Below, one piece after another: positions 23,411 through 34,508 of a DNA stretch of 64,000 nucleotides. A program made the translations under genes and the position numbers. The notes below the pieces were generated by a model. It saw nothing but the letters and a program-made list of their open reading frames with translations, was not told where the DNA came from and did not search any database. This DNA comes from Progne subis subis. Lineage: Eukaryota > Chordata > Aves > Passeriformes > Hirundinidae. The stretch is taken from positions 248,001 through 312,000 of the forward strand of contig JAKJHU010000309.1 of assembly GCA_022316685.1 (NCBI GenBank). Direction: 5' to 3'. The first letter of the stretch is position 1. Each line of letters opens with the position of its first letter.

Positions 23411-25017
23411 CCCAGCCCCGGCACAGTTCTCCAGCCCCACTGCAGCCCCGTTCCCCGTGCAGGGACCCTGCCACTGCCACAGCACACGGGGTACCTGTGG
23501 GGCAGGTGTGTCACGCCCCTCACACACTCAGAGCGAAGCATTCCCGTGCGCTGGATCCTTTTTCCAGCTCCTTTCGGCCTTTTGCAGCTTTGTCAGTCTG
23601 TTCCTTCTGGCGGCTTGGGATCAGGATTTAACTCTTGAGGCTCATAAATGATGCCACGCGGTTTGTCCCCACTACAGGTGAGTCATCATCTCTCCAAGTC
23701 TATTTCTGACTCGCAGCAGGAAAAGCAGAATTCAGCCCTTCATTCCTCAATGTCACCAGCTCAGTAACCAGCACATTTTTCTAGGCAGAACTGAAAAGGC
23801 CACGAGGAGAAGGGCGGGTTGGTCCCTCCTGCTTTCTGCTGGCAGGATGGCTCATGGAGATGGCCAGGAATGGCACCCCAGTGCCAAGAGCATCACTGCC
23901 AGCTCATCCCTGAATTGCAGGTCAGGAACAAAGACCAAATTAACGTGAAGGGATTACCCGAGGTGAGATTTTCAATCAGCTTCAGCAGTTTAGAAGCAGC
24001 TGTTTCAGCATCCTCGAAAATCGGTTTCATGCTTTGGGAACAAACCATCCCAAGCCCATCAGCCCAGAATTCCGTGTGATGGCAAGGGCTGCCCGGCTCC
24101 TCGAGGGAGGCAGCGTGTTCCAGGGATACTGCACAGGGAATCAGCTGGACCTCTGAGGTCTGCTCCTGCTTTTCCAATGATGTTGGGAAACATCTTTCTC
24201 CCTCTTTCCAACACGTCTTGCCCAGCCCATCTGTCCCAGCTGGAAAAGGCATATTTTGGACAAAGCAAAGCACAAGGGAGCAGGACACTGCTTGAAACTT
24301 TGAGATATTACCCTAGAACAAATCACGACCATTTTCCAGACAGGTACATGGTTTATACCCTTCAAGGCATGACCCTGGTGCAGCAGGCACTGAAATGCTT
24401 GTTCCTAAACTTTCTTTGGGGTTCAACTCCCCAGCTTCTGCCGTGTGTAGTGTTTATACAATCATTGCCCACATCATGGGGTGCCAGTTTTCCTCCCCTC
24501 TCCAGCTCAGATAAAGCACAGGAGGTATCTCCAGCCCACATACAAACTGTCTTTCTGTCTTGCTTCCTATTGCTGCAAATCAACAGATAAGCAGAGCCAG
24601 CCAATTACGGGGAAGGATATTGCATCTTCCACATTTTCCCCATCGAATGGAGAACAGCAGCGCTTGGAAATGACACTTTCCAGACCATTTGTTCAGTTTG
24701 AACAAGTTTTGTCTCTATTTACCATTCCCAGGGATTTCAGGGACAGGGAACAAACAGAGCAGCATGCAGACAACTGCCCAAGAGCTGCCCAGTGTTTTTA
24801 TTTTACATGAGTTTAATTAAAGGTAGTGGAAAACCTGTATTTGCTTTTTGCTTCTTCTGGTCATGGCAGCTTCTTATGGTTGTCTCTATCACAAAAAAAA
24901 AAAAAACCCATCAGGTTTTCTCAGGGCTAAGTGTGTGGACATGGCAACCTGGAGGAGACAAGATGTGGGGCTTTCTCCTTCTTCAAAACCTGTTCCAGTC
25001 AGCCAAGGGCTGGGATC

Positions 25018-25250
25018 AGGACCAGGTACTGGAAGGGGCTCCAAGGTCTCCTTGGAGCCTTCTCTTCTCCAGGCTGGACTCCCCCAGCTCTCCCAGCCTG
25101 GCTCCAGAGCAGAGCAGCTCCAGCCCTGTCATCAGTGACCTCAACAGATCCACGTCTCCTTTGTATGCAGAGGCCCAGAGCTGGACAGGGTGCTCCAGAT
25201 GGGAAAAGCGATGTGAAACCGCCTTGTTCTGGGAGCAGCTGCACCAATGT
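25018..25250 (-). mobile_element. CR1 LINE fragment
   Basis: The plus strand shows the reverse complement of the CR1 body: GGAGCCTTCTCTTCTCCAGG, AGCTCTCCCAGCCTGGC and CCCAGAGCTGGACAGGGTGC. Confidence 0.8.
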
Positions 25251-28084
25251 GTGTTTGGAGTGAAGCAATCCCAGCGTGCAGGACGCAGCCTGGCTGCAGT
25301 GCCCGGCCCGAGGCAGCCGGACGGGCTCCGGACACGGATTCCAGCCACCGACCTCAGCAGCTCCCCGTGGTCTGAGCTGCCCTGGCACGGGCAGTGGGTG
25401 GGAAAACAGCTTCTCCTTCACATTCCCTGGGCAGCAGGCTTGAAGCAGCACTTTGATAGATGCTCGGCTAGTTGTTGCTCTGAAATTCTTCACTTGCCAT
25501 TCATTAGAGCTTGGCTGATGCTGCTTTCAGCCATCAGGAAAAAGAGAGTTGATGGGAATATTGAGAAGAGCTTAGAAGTCCATAGGGGCCAGTGGCAGAG
25601 AGAATGGGCTTCCTGATGAGCACTACCTTAGCCCACTATCACCAGAAAGCTCTTCATGCTTTCCACCCTAAGAGATCCAAAAATATCTGGAAGATCATTT
25701 ATTACCTGGTTACTCATCTGCTTGTGAAACATTTCTCAGGTGGGATTCAGCACTGACTGGATAAACCCAGGGTAAGTGTGCCAGAAAAAGCTGTGGAAAA
25801 CTTTGCAGACTGAAATCACCGAGGGAAGACTGGGTAGCAGAACTGAGTGAGATGAGGTATCACTGGTTTTGAACAGGGGAGTTGGTATCTCAGTGCTTGC
25901 GTAAAACCCAAACTGAACCAAACCCCAAAGGGTTTCAAAACGCCTCTCAGCGGTGCAGCCATGGCCTCAACGGCTCAGGAGGAAACTCAGCATCTGCTCC
26001 TCCAAATACTTCACAGCACGAAAAGTTTGGGGGTTTTGGCAAACCAGAATCTAATCTGATTCAGCTACTGCTCCCCACATTGGGAGGAGCTCGAAAAACA
26101 GGAACAAAGTCTCTTGCTGTTCCCCAAACTGGTCTCCTCAGGAGCACGCCGGCAAGTCCCAGCGTGCTGGGGACGTGCCAGCCAACAGCTGACTTGTCAC
26201 CCGTGTGAGCAGGTACAAGGACGTGGGGCAGCTCAAGTCATACTGGACATGAGGAGCTTCCACATCTCTCATTTGAGCTACACGAAACTTTGCTGCCAAA
26301 ATACAACGAAAAAAAAAAAAAGCTTTGTTTCTTACCTGAACACAACCCTAACAGGCCCTCAGATTCACGAGCAGGATACAACCTGATGGAAAAGAGGTTA
26401 GTGGGATGGATGGAGATGAGGGATTTTATAACTGGGAACACTCTCAGGCCCAGGCTTGTGCAGCACAAGCACATTAAAACAGCCTCCCTGAAAGATATTT
26501 TCATCTAAACAGGAAATATAGGCAAAGGCTGCCCTAACAGCTATTTTTACCCTCTTATGCAGAAGTGGAAATAGTGTCTGCAGAAGATGAAGTGACTTAC
26601 CTGGTGTCTAGCAAGAAACTTATGACTGAAAAAGAACTGAATTTTGATCTCTAGAAGCTCCAGCTACATGGTCTGGCCATGAGAGCACAGCCTTTTATTC
26701 CTTATATATCTTTTACCCCATCTAAGCAGCAGAACACAAGGCACAGTCACAGAATCCACTTTTTTTTATGCACACCTGGATGGAAAAAACAGGAAAAGCC
26801 CAGCTTTGCCTGACCATACTCAGAATTCACAGGGCAAGTCTCCATCCAGAACTGGGACCTGAGCTTAAAACTAAGGCTTGGTGTTCTGGGAGATGGGGAA
26901 GGTTTTAGGGGCTGCATGAAATGCCTGGTGGGACAGCAATTAAATTAACTCAGCTGTTTCCTTTCTCACAGATCTGCTACCCCAAAGCTCACGTGAAACT
27001 CTGTGGGATTTCTTCCTACCTTTTCCCATGCAGAGCAGAGCAGGTGACAACAATGCCAAGGAAGTTGGATCCCTTCTCTGGCTGTTCCATGACTGCTGTG
27101 CCTTGTTCCCTGTACCCACCTCTGGTCTGTGCAGGAGCCATGTCACTGTCACAAAATTATGCAGTGAATTTATGCTTTCTAATCTATTAATGACCAAAAA
27201 AGCCAGATCATCTCCATGTATCACCAGCTATGGGCTGAAGATCAGGTAGGCAATGCTGAAAACAGCATCCAGCGTTTTATTCTGCTTCCAAGTGCAGATT
27301 TCAGCTGCAGGCAGAGGAATCACACATCCCTCATTTAGGTACAATACAAGAGACTTGCACATTAGTTTGAAAAGTAACTGAAGGCACCAAAAGCTCCTCC
27401 CAAAGTCACAGGAAAGGGGCTAGGATGAGGTAAAATGTTCGGTGTCTGGAGTCTTGTTCCAGGGATGCGTAAGAGGTGGAAAAGTCAAGGAAATGCAAGG
27501 AAATACACGGAAATACACGGAAATACACGGAAACACATCCTCTGTTGCCCTCTACTGTTGGCTTGGTCAGACGTGAAGGGAAATTTCCCCGGTAGCTCCC
27601 CGTGGGAAGCACACTGCAGCCACGAACAGAGGCCAAGGAGAATCGCAGGATGTGCTGCATGAGAGGGAAAACTGGGACCGGGGAGGGGCGCTTCTGGATT
27701 TGGAGTGCTCGGGAGGAAAAGCAGCAGCCTGCACTAGCACAGCACCTGGAAGGGGAGGGCACCTTTCCATAGGAAGCAAGGGCAGGGCAAGAAGTGCCAG
27801 GGACATCGCTGGGGGCCAGCCCTTGCCAGGTGCTGAGCCCAGAGAAATGCCAGCACAATTTCCAGGCTGGATCAGCCTCCCCTCACCAGGACTGTCACAG
27901 GGAAGAGGAACACAGCGGTTTCAAAGCTTGGCAAACGCTGCTGTGGCTCGTCAGACTCGGGAGCTGGATGATCCCTGTGGGTCCCTTCCCACTGGGGATA
28001 TCCTGTGATTGTACTCGTGGAAATCTTGAGAGCAATTACAAATATTCGGAAATGACAGAAAAATCAGATCCATCTGGGTGGTTG

Positions 28085-28270
28085 GTGGTTTGGGGGTTTT
28101 TTTGGTTTTTTTTTGTTGTTTTGTTGTTTTGGTTTTTTGTTTGTTTGTTTGTTTGGGTTTTTTTGTTTGTTGGTTTGGGGTTTTGTTGGTTTGTTTGTTT
28201 GTTTGTTTGTTTGTTTGTTTCGGTTTTGTTGTTTTTGTTTTTTGGTTTTTTGTTTGGTTTTTTTTTTACA
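28085..28270. repeat. T/G-rich (GTTT)n tract
   Basis: GTTTGTTTGTTT runs alternate with poly-T and GGTTTTTT. It is a low-complexity tract in intergenic DNA and the source of Phe/Val- and Lys/Asn/Gln-rich spurious frames. Confidence 0.9.
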
Positions 28271-29746
28271 TACATCAGCACAGAGAAGGGCACCGAAGCC
28301 CATTTATCCTCAGCAAACAATCTCTGTTCACAGTTTTGCAGAAGATGCCAACAATCATGCCTCATCTCCCTGGGCTGTGATTAGCACCTGAACCGAGGGC
28401 TGGCCAGCTGGGAATTAGACTTGGTGTTCAACACTTCCCTGTGGTCCCAAGGCTGACCCTCATCCCCTTGGATTACATTTTGACTGATCTGTCTCCGTGC
28501 CATTACCTGTGGTTTACTTTCCATGCTTTATTATTTTCCCTATTACCCTACAAAATCAAGAATTGTCTTCACAGCACCTTGTTGGCTGTGCTTAATCCTG
28601 ACTTCAAAAAATACTGGACAGCTCCTCTCCATGCTTCAGACAAAAACCCTGAGCAGCCATTCCAGGAATGGAATAAAACCCCAAAATAAAACCCAAAAAT
28701 CAGTGCTTGTAGGGAGGGGAAAGAAAAACCCTAAAAAAAATCCAAACCCTTCCCTCTCCAACTGTAAAACTCCAACAGGAAGAATCTCCCAGACTGCCTG
28801 GAACATACTGAAGCAAAAGACAGGAGAAAACAAAGCAATTCTTGGGAATCCTACTGCAAACAGGAGCCTGCGTACATCCAACGCACTGCAAAGGAACAGC
28901 TAATCCTTGGAAAAATGTCAAAGCCACAGCGCTGCTTCTGCCAGCATCTGCAAGTCTGCCTGCCATCCATGGAACAGACAACTCCCCCAGGGCTCCCTGC
29001 TCTTTGCTTTTGGGGAGGGAATTAAAAAAAAAAAAAAAAAAAGAAAAAAGGAAAAAAAGGGAAAAAAAAAGTGAAGTGCAGTTTGAATGCAAACCAGTGC
29101 ATGGAAACAGGGAGGAATTTGGGAAGCTGTGAGGTTGGTCAGGTACCTGTCACACAGCAGCAGCTCTCCAGCAAGGTCCCAGCAGCTCCTCAGGCAGCAC
29201 CTGCTCCTGACCCTGCTCTTCCTCACAAGGGCTCCTCGTATGGAGAGGAAGCAGCTTCTCCATTCCAGGGAATGGGATTGCAAGCCCTGCCCTTCAGTGG
29301 TGCCACCCTGCTCCAAACCAGCAAGAGCTGAGCTGCTCCCAACTCTAATGCGGCCCCTCATGCTGCCAGCAAAGCCAAAAAGTCACTGGGATGCCGTAAA
29401 AATTCCCATTGTTCCCCATTTGAAAGCAAACTCTGATGTGGCAGGACCTGCTGTACAAATCCCTGCATTTTTGTAGGGCAAACAGGGAACTGCATCAAGT
29501 CAACAGCACAAGAGGAAGGGACCAGGAGTGGCCCCACCTTATCTGATCAATCCACACAGAATCACACAATTTACCTGAGCCACCAAACGATAATATATAC
29601 ATATGTAACTATATATATATATCTATCTTGTTTTATATATATAACAGTAGTATCTTGGCATGCAGAGGTTAGACCCACCAGCACAGCATGATCCCTTTCC
29701 CTAAGATCCCATTCAGCAGGAGTGAACCAGGAGTGAACTCAGTTGC

Positions 29747-29752
29747 TTTATT
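29747..29752 (-). terminator. GFER: candidate distal GFER poly(A) signal
   Basis: AATAAA on the minus strand, about 2.1 kb after the GFER stop. It is an alternative to the nearer pair at 30685 and 30719. Confidence 0.3.
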
Positions 29753-30684
29753 ATTTTCACATCAACAGGAAATACCATTTGAATACAGAGATTTTTAAAA
29801 CTAGATTTAATTGAGTGCAGTTAGTAGAGAATTCGTCATTTTCTGTACACAAGTATGAGTACCTCCAATGGAAATTCCTTACCCGAGACTAAAACTTGTG
29901 GTACAAACGAGCAGCAGAACAAATCCCTCCACTCCTCACATGGTCAAGTCCACAGAGGTGAGGGTATGCCTGAGAAAAAACTATGTCTAGCTCTTCTGTC
30001 TAGTCAAAAAACATGAGAGTGCAAACACAGATTTTATCAAATGGCCACTTGGCAAAGATAGAAATTGCCCTAAAAGCATCCTGGCCACAGCTGGTGGCCT
30101 CATTTTTAGGCAGGATTTGCTAAAGACAGACTCAGCTTGAAGGCTCTTCCCAACCCCTGCCAGGACAGGACAGGCTTTTCCTCCTGCACTCCACCACCAC
30201 TTCCCTGAAGAGTGTGTTGGATGCCCCCTCAGTTCCCTCTCTGCACTCAGGGAGGTGTGGTGGGAGGTCCCGGTGTCCCTGTTGGTCCCTGACCCTGCCC
30301 AGCACATCCCAGGACTGGCACAGGGCACGGCAACTCCCCAGCCTGGTCCCCTGGTAGATGAAGGTGACAAGGATGGGACGGACGCTTCACCAACCTGCTG
30401 GTTTACACTGAAACAAACGAGGGAGAAATCTCATCATCTGCCCCGTGGGCGAGGAAATCTCACAGAGAACAGTGGAGGGCAGATCGGAATGGAAGAACAC
30501 AAAATTCCTGCTTTAGCACAACCAAACCCAGAGGGAAACAGCCCACCCACGCCCCCAGCTGCTAAAAGTGTCCTGACAGAACTGAGTCAGTTGGGTCCCA
30601 CCTGCAAAAAGGGAGAGCTGCAGCCCCTTCGTTGGTCCTCTTCCCCTCTAGAGGATCCCACTGGGTTTTGTTTTGGGGGCTGAG

Positions 30685-30724
30685 TTTATTACCAAAAGAC
30701 AAAACCCAAGAGCTGGGATTTATT
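30685..30724 (-). terminator. GFER: candidate GFER poly(A) signals (pair)
   Basis: Two AATAAA hexamers on the minus strand, at 30719-30724 and 30685-30690, about 1.15-1.19 kb downstream of the GFER stop codon. The sequence between stop and signal has no other coding evidence and is read as the 3' UTR. Confidence 0.5.
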
Positions 30725-31870
30725 TGTTCTAAGGACCCCAACATGGTGATAAGAACATTTTCTGAGCACTTTTAATAGCCTGAACGATGCCTTCAATCAC
30801 ACTCTTCATGCAGTACCTCATTATGAGTTTGTCTGGGTTTGTGTTTAGAAACGTTACAACATAAAAAGTTCAGAAATCATTAGCCCATAAAAGTCTCACA
30901 TTGATTTAACAGCCCTAACTTGAAAGGACTTGACTGTGCCAGAAAATATTAAAATGTGTTTCCAAAGGTGTTACTGGTTCTCTAATCACAGAGGAGCCCC
31001 ACACAGTGGTGTGAGGACCAAAGTCTCAGATAAGCGATGCATTAAGATTTCCAGTCAAAACTTGCAAAAAAAACCCACCTCAACAGCAAATTCACAGGTG
31101 TGCTGTGGGGTATGACATAAGGAAGCTCAATAAAACAGGCAAGGAAACCTCAGCAGGAAGCAGGGAAGGGAAAAAAACCTGCTGTTGTCAGGGTTTGTGC
31201 AAACTTCTCCCAGCCAGGAGTGCAGGAAGGGATGAGATCACGAGCTACGTGAAGAACTTGAAATGATTTTGACTCTGTGTTGTCTTCTGACATGATAAAG
31301 TGAAACACAAAACCAAACTGAGATATCTGGGCTCCACAATTTTAGTGTGTAAATTAAATGTACCCACCCTCAGGACTTTTATCAAAGGAACTGGATGCGA
31401 GAGTAACAACAAATGTTGGAGATCCCAGAAAGAGAAATCCAGGGGTACAGACTCAGCACAAAAGCCAGCATGAATTTTCTCTATCAGAACAACAGAAATG
31501 AAAACGACAATTAATCAGATGCATTTTCTAAAACATCAGGAAATGCCTGTGGAGAACACCACTATGTTCAGGGAAAATTAATTCTAGCCACAAAAATAAG
31601 CAAATGCCCCCCAAATCAGGAAATGACATAATGAAATGAATTTGTCAGTGACCCAATCTCAGAGGTTTCTGGCAGCCTCAACCCCTCAGATACCGTTACT
31701 GGTACCACTTATCAAAATATCATTGGGATAGGATTTTCAATTCTCCTTTTGGCATTGGTTCAGCTCTGAATCAGTCCCACACAAACAGAGTTACTGACTC
31801 CCACTGTCCCTGCAGCGAGTCCACACGGACTGAACTGCCCTGCTAGGATTCCCAGAGCAATCCCTGTGGG

Positions 31871-33646
31871 TTAATCACAGCTCCCATCCTTCCAGCCATC
31901 CCTCCAGCGCTCATCCACACGGGAGCAGTCGAACTCTGACTTCCCCAGCTTCCTGTTCACTTCGTTGTGGAGGAGACACAGCCACTGGGAGAAGTTACTC
32001 CTGGTGCTCGTATCGGGTTGGTTCGTCCGTAATCTGCAAACAGGGGAGGGGAAACAAATGATTTGAAACTTCTGAGAAAGAAGCTGAGAGCAGCAGAAAA
32101 CTTTATCACAGTATCCCAGAATGGTGTGAGTTGATCATCTCATCCCAAGCCCCTACCATGGGCAGGGACACCTTCCACCAAATCAAATACCTCGGCCCAT
32201 TTCAGTCTTTGCTTTCACTAGTGAGATTGCCAATACAGGGCATTTTGCCTCCTGAAAACCAAATTATTCCAAGTCCCAGTCTAATTCCACTACTGTTCAT
32301 AAGCCTGTTGTGAAACAGAAAACTCCAAAATTGCCTCAGGGAGGCCTTGGAGGCAGCACAGAACCAAATAGCATGAGAACAGGTGTTTGTTTTTTGAGTA
32401 AGTGCATCTGTGATTGATGCAATAATGGAAGAAACCAGTTCAGGTAGCTACACACGAGACATGCAGGAAGAGCCGCTGATATGCAAACTAGCTGCTGCAG
32501 CCCGGCACTTGGGGCAAGCCCCTCCAGCAAAAAAACCTGCTGAGGACACTCACCTTTCTCTCAGATCTTCAAAAAAACCCACTGAGGAAACTCACCTTTC
32601 CACCAGATCCTCAAAAAACCTGCTGAGGCCACTCACCTGTCCTTCAGAGCCTCAAAAAAACCCCACTGAGGAAACTTACCTTCTCCCCAGATCCTCACAA
32701 AACCCTCCGAGGCCACTCACCTCTCCCTCAGGTCCTCTGCGCAGTGCTCGCAGGGGTAGAACTTGGAGAAGAGGTTGATGAAGTCCCTCATCTCCCTCTG
32801 CTGTGCCCCGGAGGGCCGGTCGGGGTAGTAGGCGGCCATGGTGTGCAGGAAGGCCCAGGTGCTGCGGCCCAGCTGCTCGCTGTCCAGTGGACAGTCCGGA
32901 GGGGGCTCCTTCTCCTCCGCGACCCCCACGTCCTGCAGAGGGACCAGAGGCGTGTGAGGGCACACCGGGGTTGGTGGGGGAACAGCCCTTTTGTGCTGGA
33001 TGGGAAGGTCAGATGGGGGGAACACGTCCTTCGCATCCTTTCTGAGGACGTGGCGGAGCCCCCCTCACACCTAAGGGGACATTGCAGACACACCTTCAAT
33101 CGGAACATGGCAAAGCCCTCCTCACACCGTCTGTGGGGACAAGGCAAAGTCCCTTTCACACCCTCAGGGGACATGGCAGAAGCCCCCTCACACCCTCAGC
33201 GGGGGCAATGGCAGAGCCCCCTCACCCCCAGGGGGAAGATGGGGATCCCCCTCCCATTCCCACTGAAGGGAACCCTGCCCCCGGCTCCTTCACACGCTGA
33301 AGGGAACAGGCAGCCTCATCCCACTTGAGGGGGCGGGATGGAGGATTGAGGGAGCTCTGCAGGGACTGGGGATGGCCAGGAGTTCCAGGGGGAGGCTCCC
33401 GCCGCGCCTCACCGCGCTGCCCGGGGCCGCCTGCTTCCTCTGCTCGCGGAGCCAACTCTTGAAATCCGTGCAGGCTCGGCATGGCTTCTTGGGCGGCTCC
33501 CCCGCCGTGCCGTGCGGGCCGGTGAAAGGGAAGGGGAAGGAGCCGTTGTCTGTGCCCGGGAAGGGCGCAGAGCGCCGTCCCGCACGGCCCTCGCTGGGCG
33601 CCGCCATTTCGGCGCCGCGGTGCAGGACGGGCCGGGGCGGCGCCAT
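31871..33646 (-). CDS. GFER: GFER / ALR FAD-linked sulfhydryl oxidase (3 coding exons)
   Basis: GFER is the flavin sulfhydryl oxidase of the mitochondrial intermembrane space that re-oxidises MIA40 and passes electrons to cytochrome c. Coding exons on the minus strand are 33607-33413, 32932-32721 and 32033-31871. They join to 189 residues from ATG 33607; an in-frame ATG at 33646 would add 13. Motifs are the CRAC shuttle pair (C43, C46), the redox CEHC (C126, C129), the FAD-site [10 protein letters not shown], the CX16C structural pair (C155, C172), and C188 in the ending WKDGSCD. The human free Cys after ...DLRKRL is Arg here; it is not part of the redox or structural pairs. The N-terminal extension differs from mammals. 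The exon 2 donor (32720) is followed by four tandem donor copies. The next gene downstream on the strand is SYNGR3, as in human. Confidence 0.95.
32106..32210 (-). mobile_element. CR1 LINE 3' fragment in GFER intron 2
   Basis: The plus strand reads ATCCCAGAATGGTGTGAGTT ... GATCATCTCATCCCAAGCCCC ... CATGGGCAGGGACACCTTCC, the reverse complement of the CR1 3' end. Confidence 0.75.
32540..32740 (-). repeat. GFER: tandem copies of the GFER exon 2 splice donor
   Basis: A 41-43 bp unit is repeated five times. Each unit holds about 17 bases like the end of exon 2 (GAGGAYCTGRRGGARAG), then GTRAGT and 20 bases of intron. Potential exon ends are 32721 (the one matching the protein), 32680, 32637, 32596 and 32554. 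All five keep AG|GTRAGT. Use of any downstream copy reads ...RER then an immediate TGA. Confidence 0.93.
33037..33310. repeat. minisatellite in GFER intron 1
   Basis: About seven diverged units of about 36 bp based on GGGGACATGGCAGAGCCCCC followed by TCACACCCTCA. The same unit is present inverted at 33885-34030, so the two arrays flank exon 1. Confidence 0.8.
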
Positions 33647-33720
33647 TCCCGCCCGGGCGCCGTGAGGGGGCTGGGACCCGCCGCACACCCTAGTGCCATT
33701 TCTGGGGTATTTTGACCAAA
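33400..33720 (-). promoter_or_regulatory. GFER: GFER CpG-rich promoter / first exon
   Basis: A CpG-rich segment spans exon 1 and extends upstream on the minus strand, with GC boxes (CCCGCCCGGGCGCC) near 33650. No TATA box is seen. The two candidate start codons, 33646 and 33607, both have G at -3 and +4. Confidence 0.5.
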
Positions 33721-33884
33721 AAAACAGCAGTAAACTCTGTGTTTAACTGTCGTGTGTGAGGAGTACACGACGCTCCCGCTTGTGCTTCCTCGATTTTCGC
33801 TTCACATCGCCCCTCGGCTGTGGTGGGGCTGTGCTCACCCTCAGGGTGGGCACACAGGTCATCTCAGCGAGAGGCTGAAGAGGG

Positions 33885-34030
33885 TCTTCTGCTTCCCCTC
33901 TGTGTGAGGGGTCTCTGCCATGTCCTCCCTGAGGGTCTGAGGGGGCTCTGCCATGTCCCCCCTGAGGGTGGGAGGGGGCTCTGCCATGTCCCCCCTGAGG
34001 GTGGGAGGGGGCTCTGCCATGTCACCTCAG
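33885..34030. repeat. minisatellite upstream of GFER
   Basis: Four units of about 37 bp reading CTGCCATGTCCCCCCTGAGG followed by GTGGGAGGGGG. This is the inverse orientation of the intron 1 array. Confidence 0.88.
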
Positions 34031-34117
34031 CGGGTGCCAAAGAGCAGCTCCTCTCATATGGCCCTCACAAATGAGCACAAAAATACGTATAAATATATGT
34101 TCATATGCGGTCTGGAG

Positions 34118-34508
34118 CATCTCTATAATGAGGAGAGGCTGCAGGAGCTGAGCCTGGTCAGCCTGGGGAAGGGAAGGCTGAGAGGGGATCCCATCAATCC
34201 ACACAAATCCCTCCCAGGGGTGTCACAGGATGGTTCCAGACTGTTCAGTGACAGGACGAGGAGCAATGGCCAGAAACTAAAACACGGCAAGTTCCACCCT
34301 GACGTGAGGAAGAACCTCCTTCCATGGCAGAGGACAGAGCAGAGCCCTGACACGGCAGAGCCCTGGAACAGCTGCCCAGGGAGGGTGTGGATCTCCCTCA
34401 GGAGATATCCCAAACCCACCTGGACACGTTCCTGTGTCACCTGCTCCAGGTGACGCTGCCTGGGCAGGACTGGATGATCTCTTCCAAACTCAACTATTCT
34501 GGGATTCC
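34118..34508 (+). mobile_element. CR1 LINE 3' region (about 390 bp)
   Basis: The longest CR1 piece in the window, from GAGGAGAGGCTGCAGGAGCT through AGGAAGAACCTCCTTCCATG to CTGGATGATCTCTTCCAAAC. Its subfamily differs from the other copies (AGGGTGTGGATCTCCCTCAG). Confidence 0.85.

Larger units (their letters stand above)
22346..29740. other. intergenic, SYNGR3 promoter side to GFER tail
   Basis: No coding exon with splice support or recognisable protein was found. Contents are a G-rich repeat (23262-23410), a CR1 fragment (25018-25250), four short GGAAATACAC copies near 27490-27535, a T/G-rich tract (28085-28270), an A-rich tract (29023-29075) and an AT-rich tract (29590-29645). Open frames present are short or lie in repeats. 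Confidence 0.6.

Noticed and set aside
24792..25616. 274-codon plus-strand frame as a gene
   Set aside because: Its middle is a reverse-oriented CR1 fragment and the rest has no recognisable domain or splice context.
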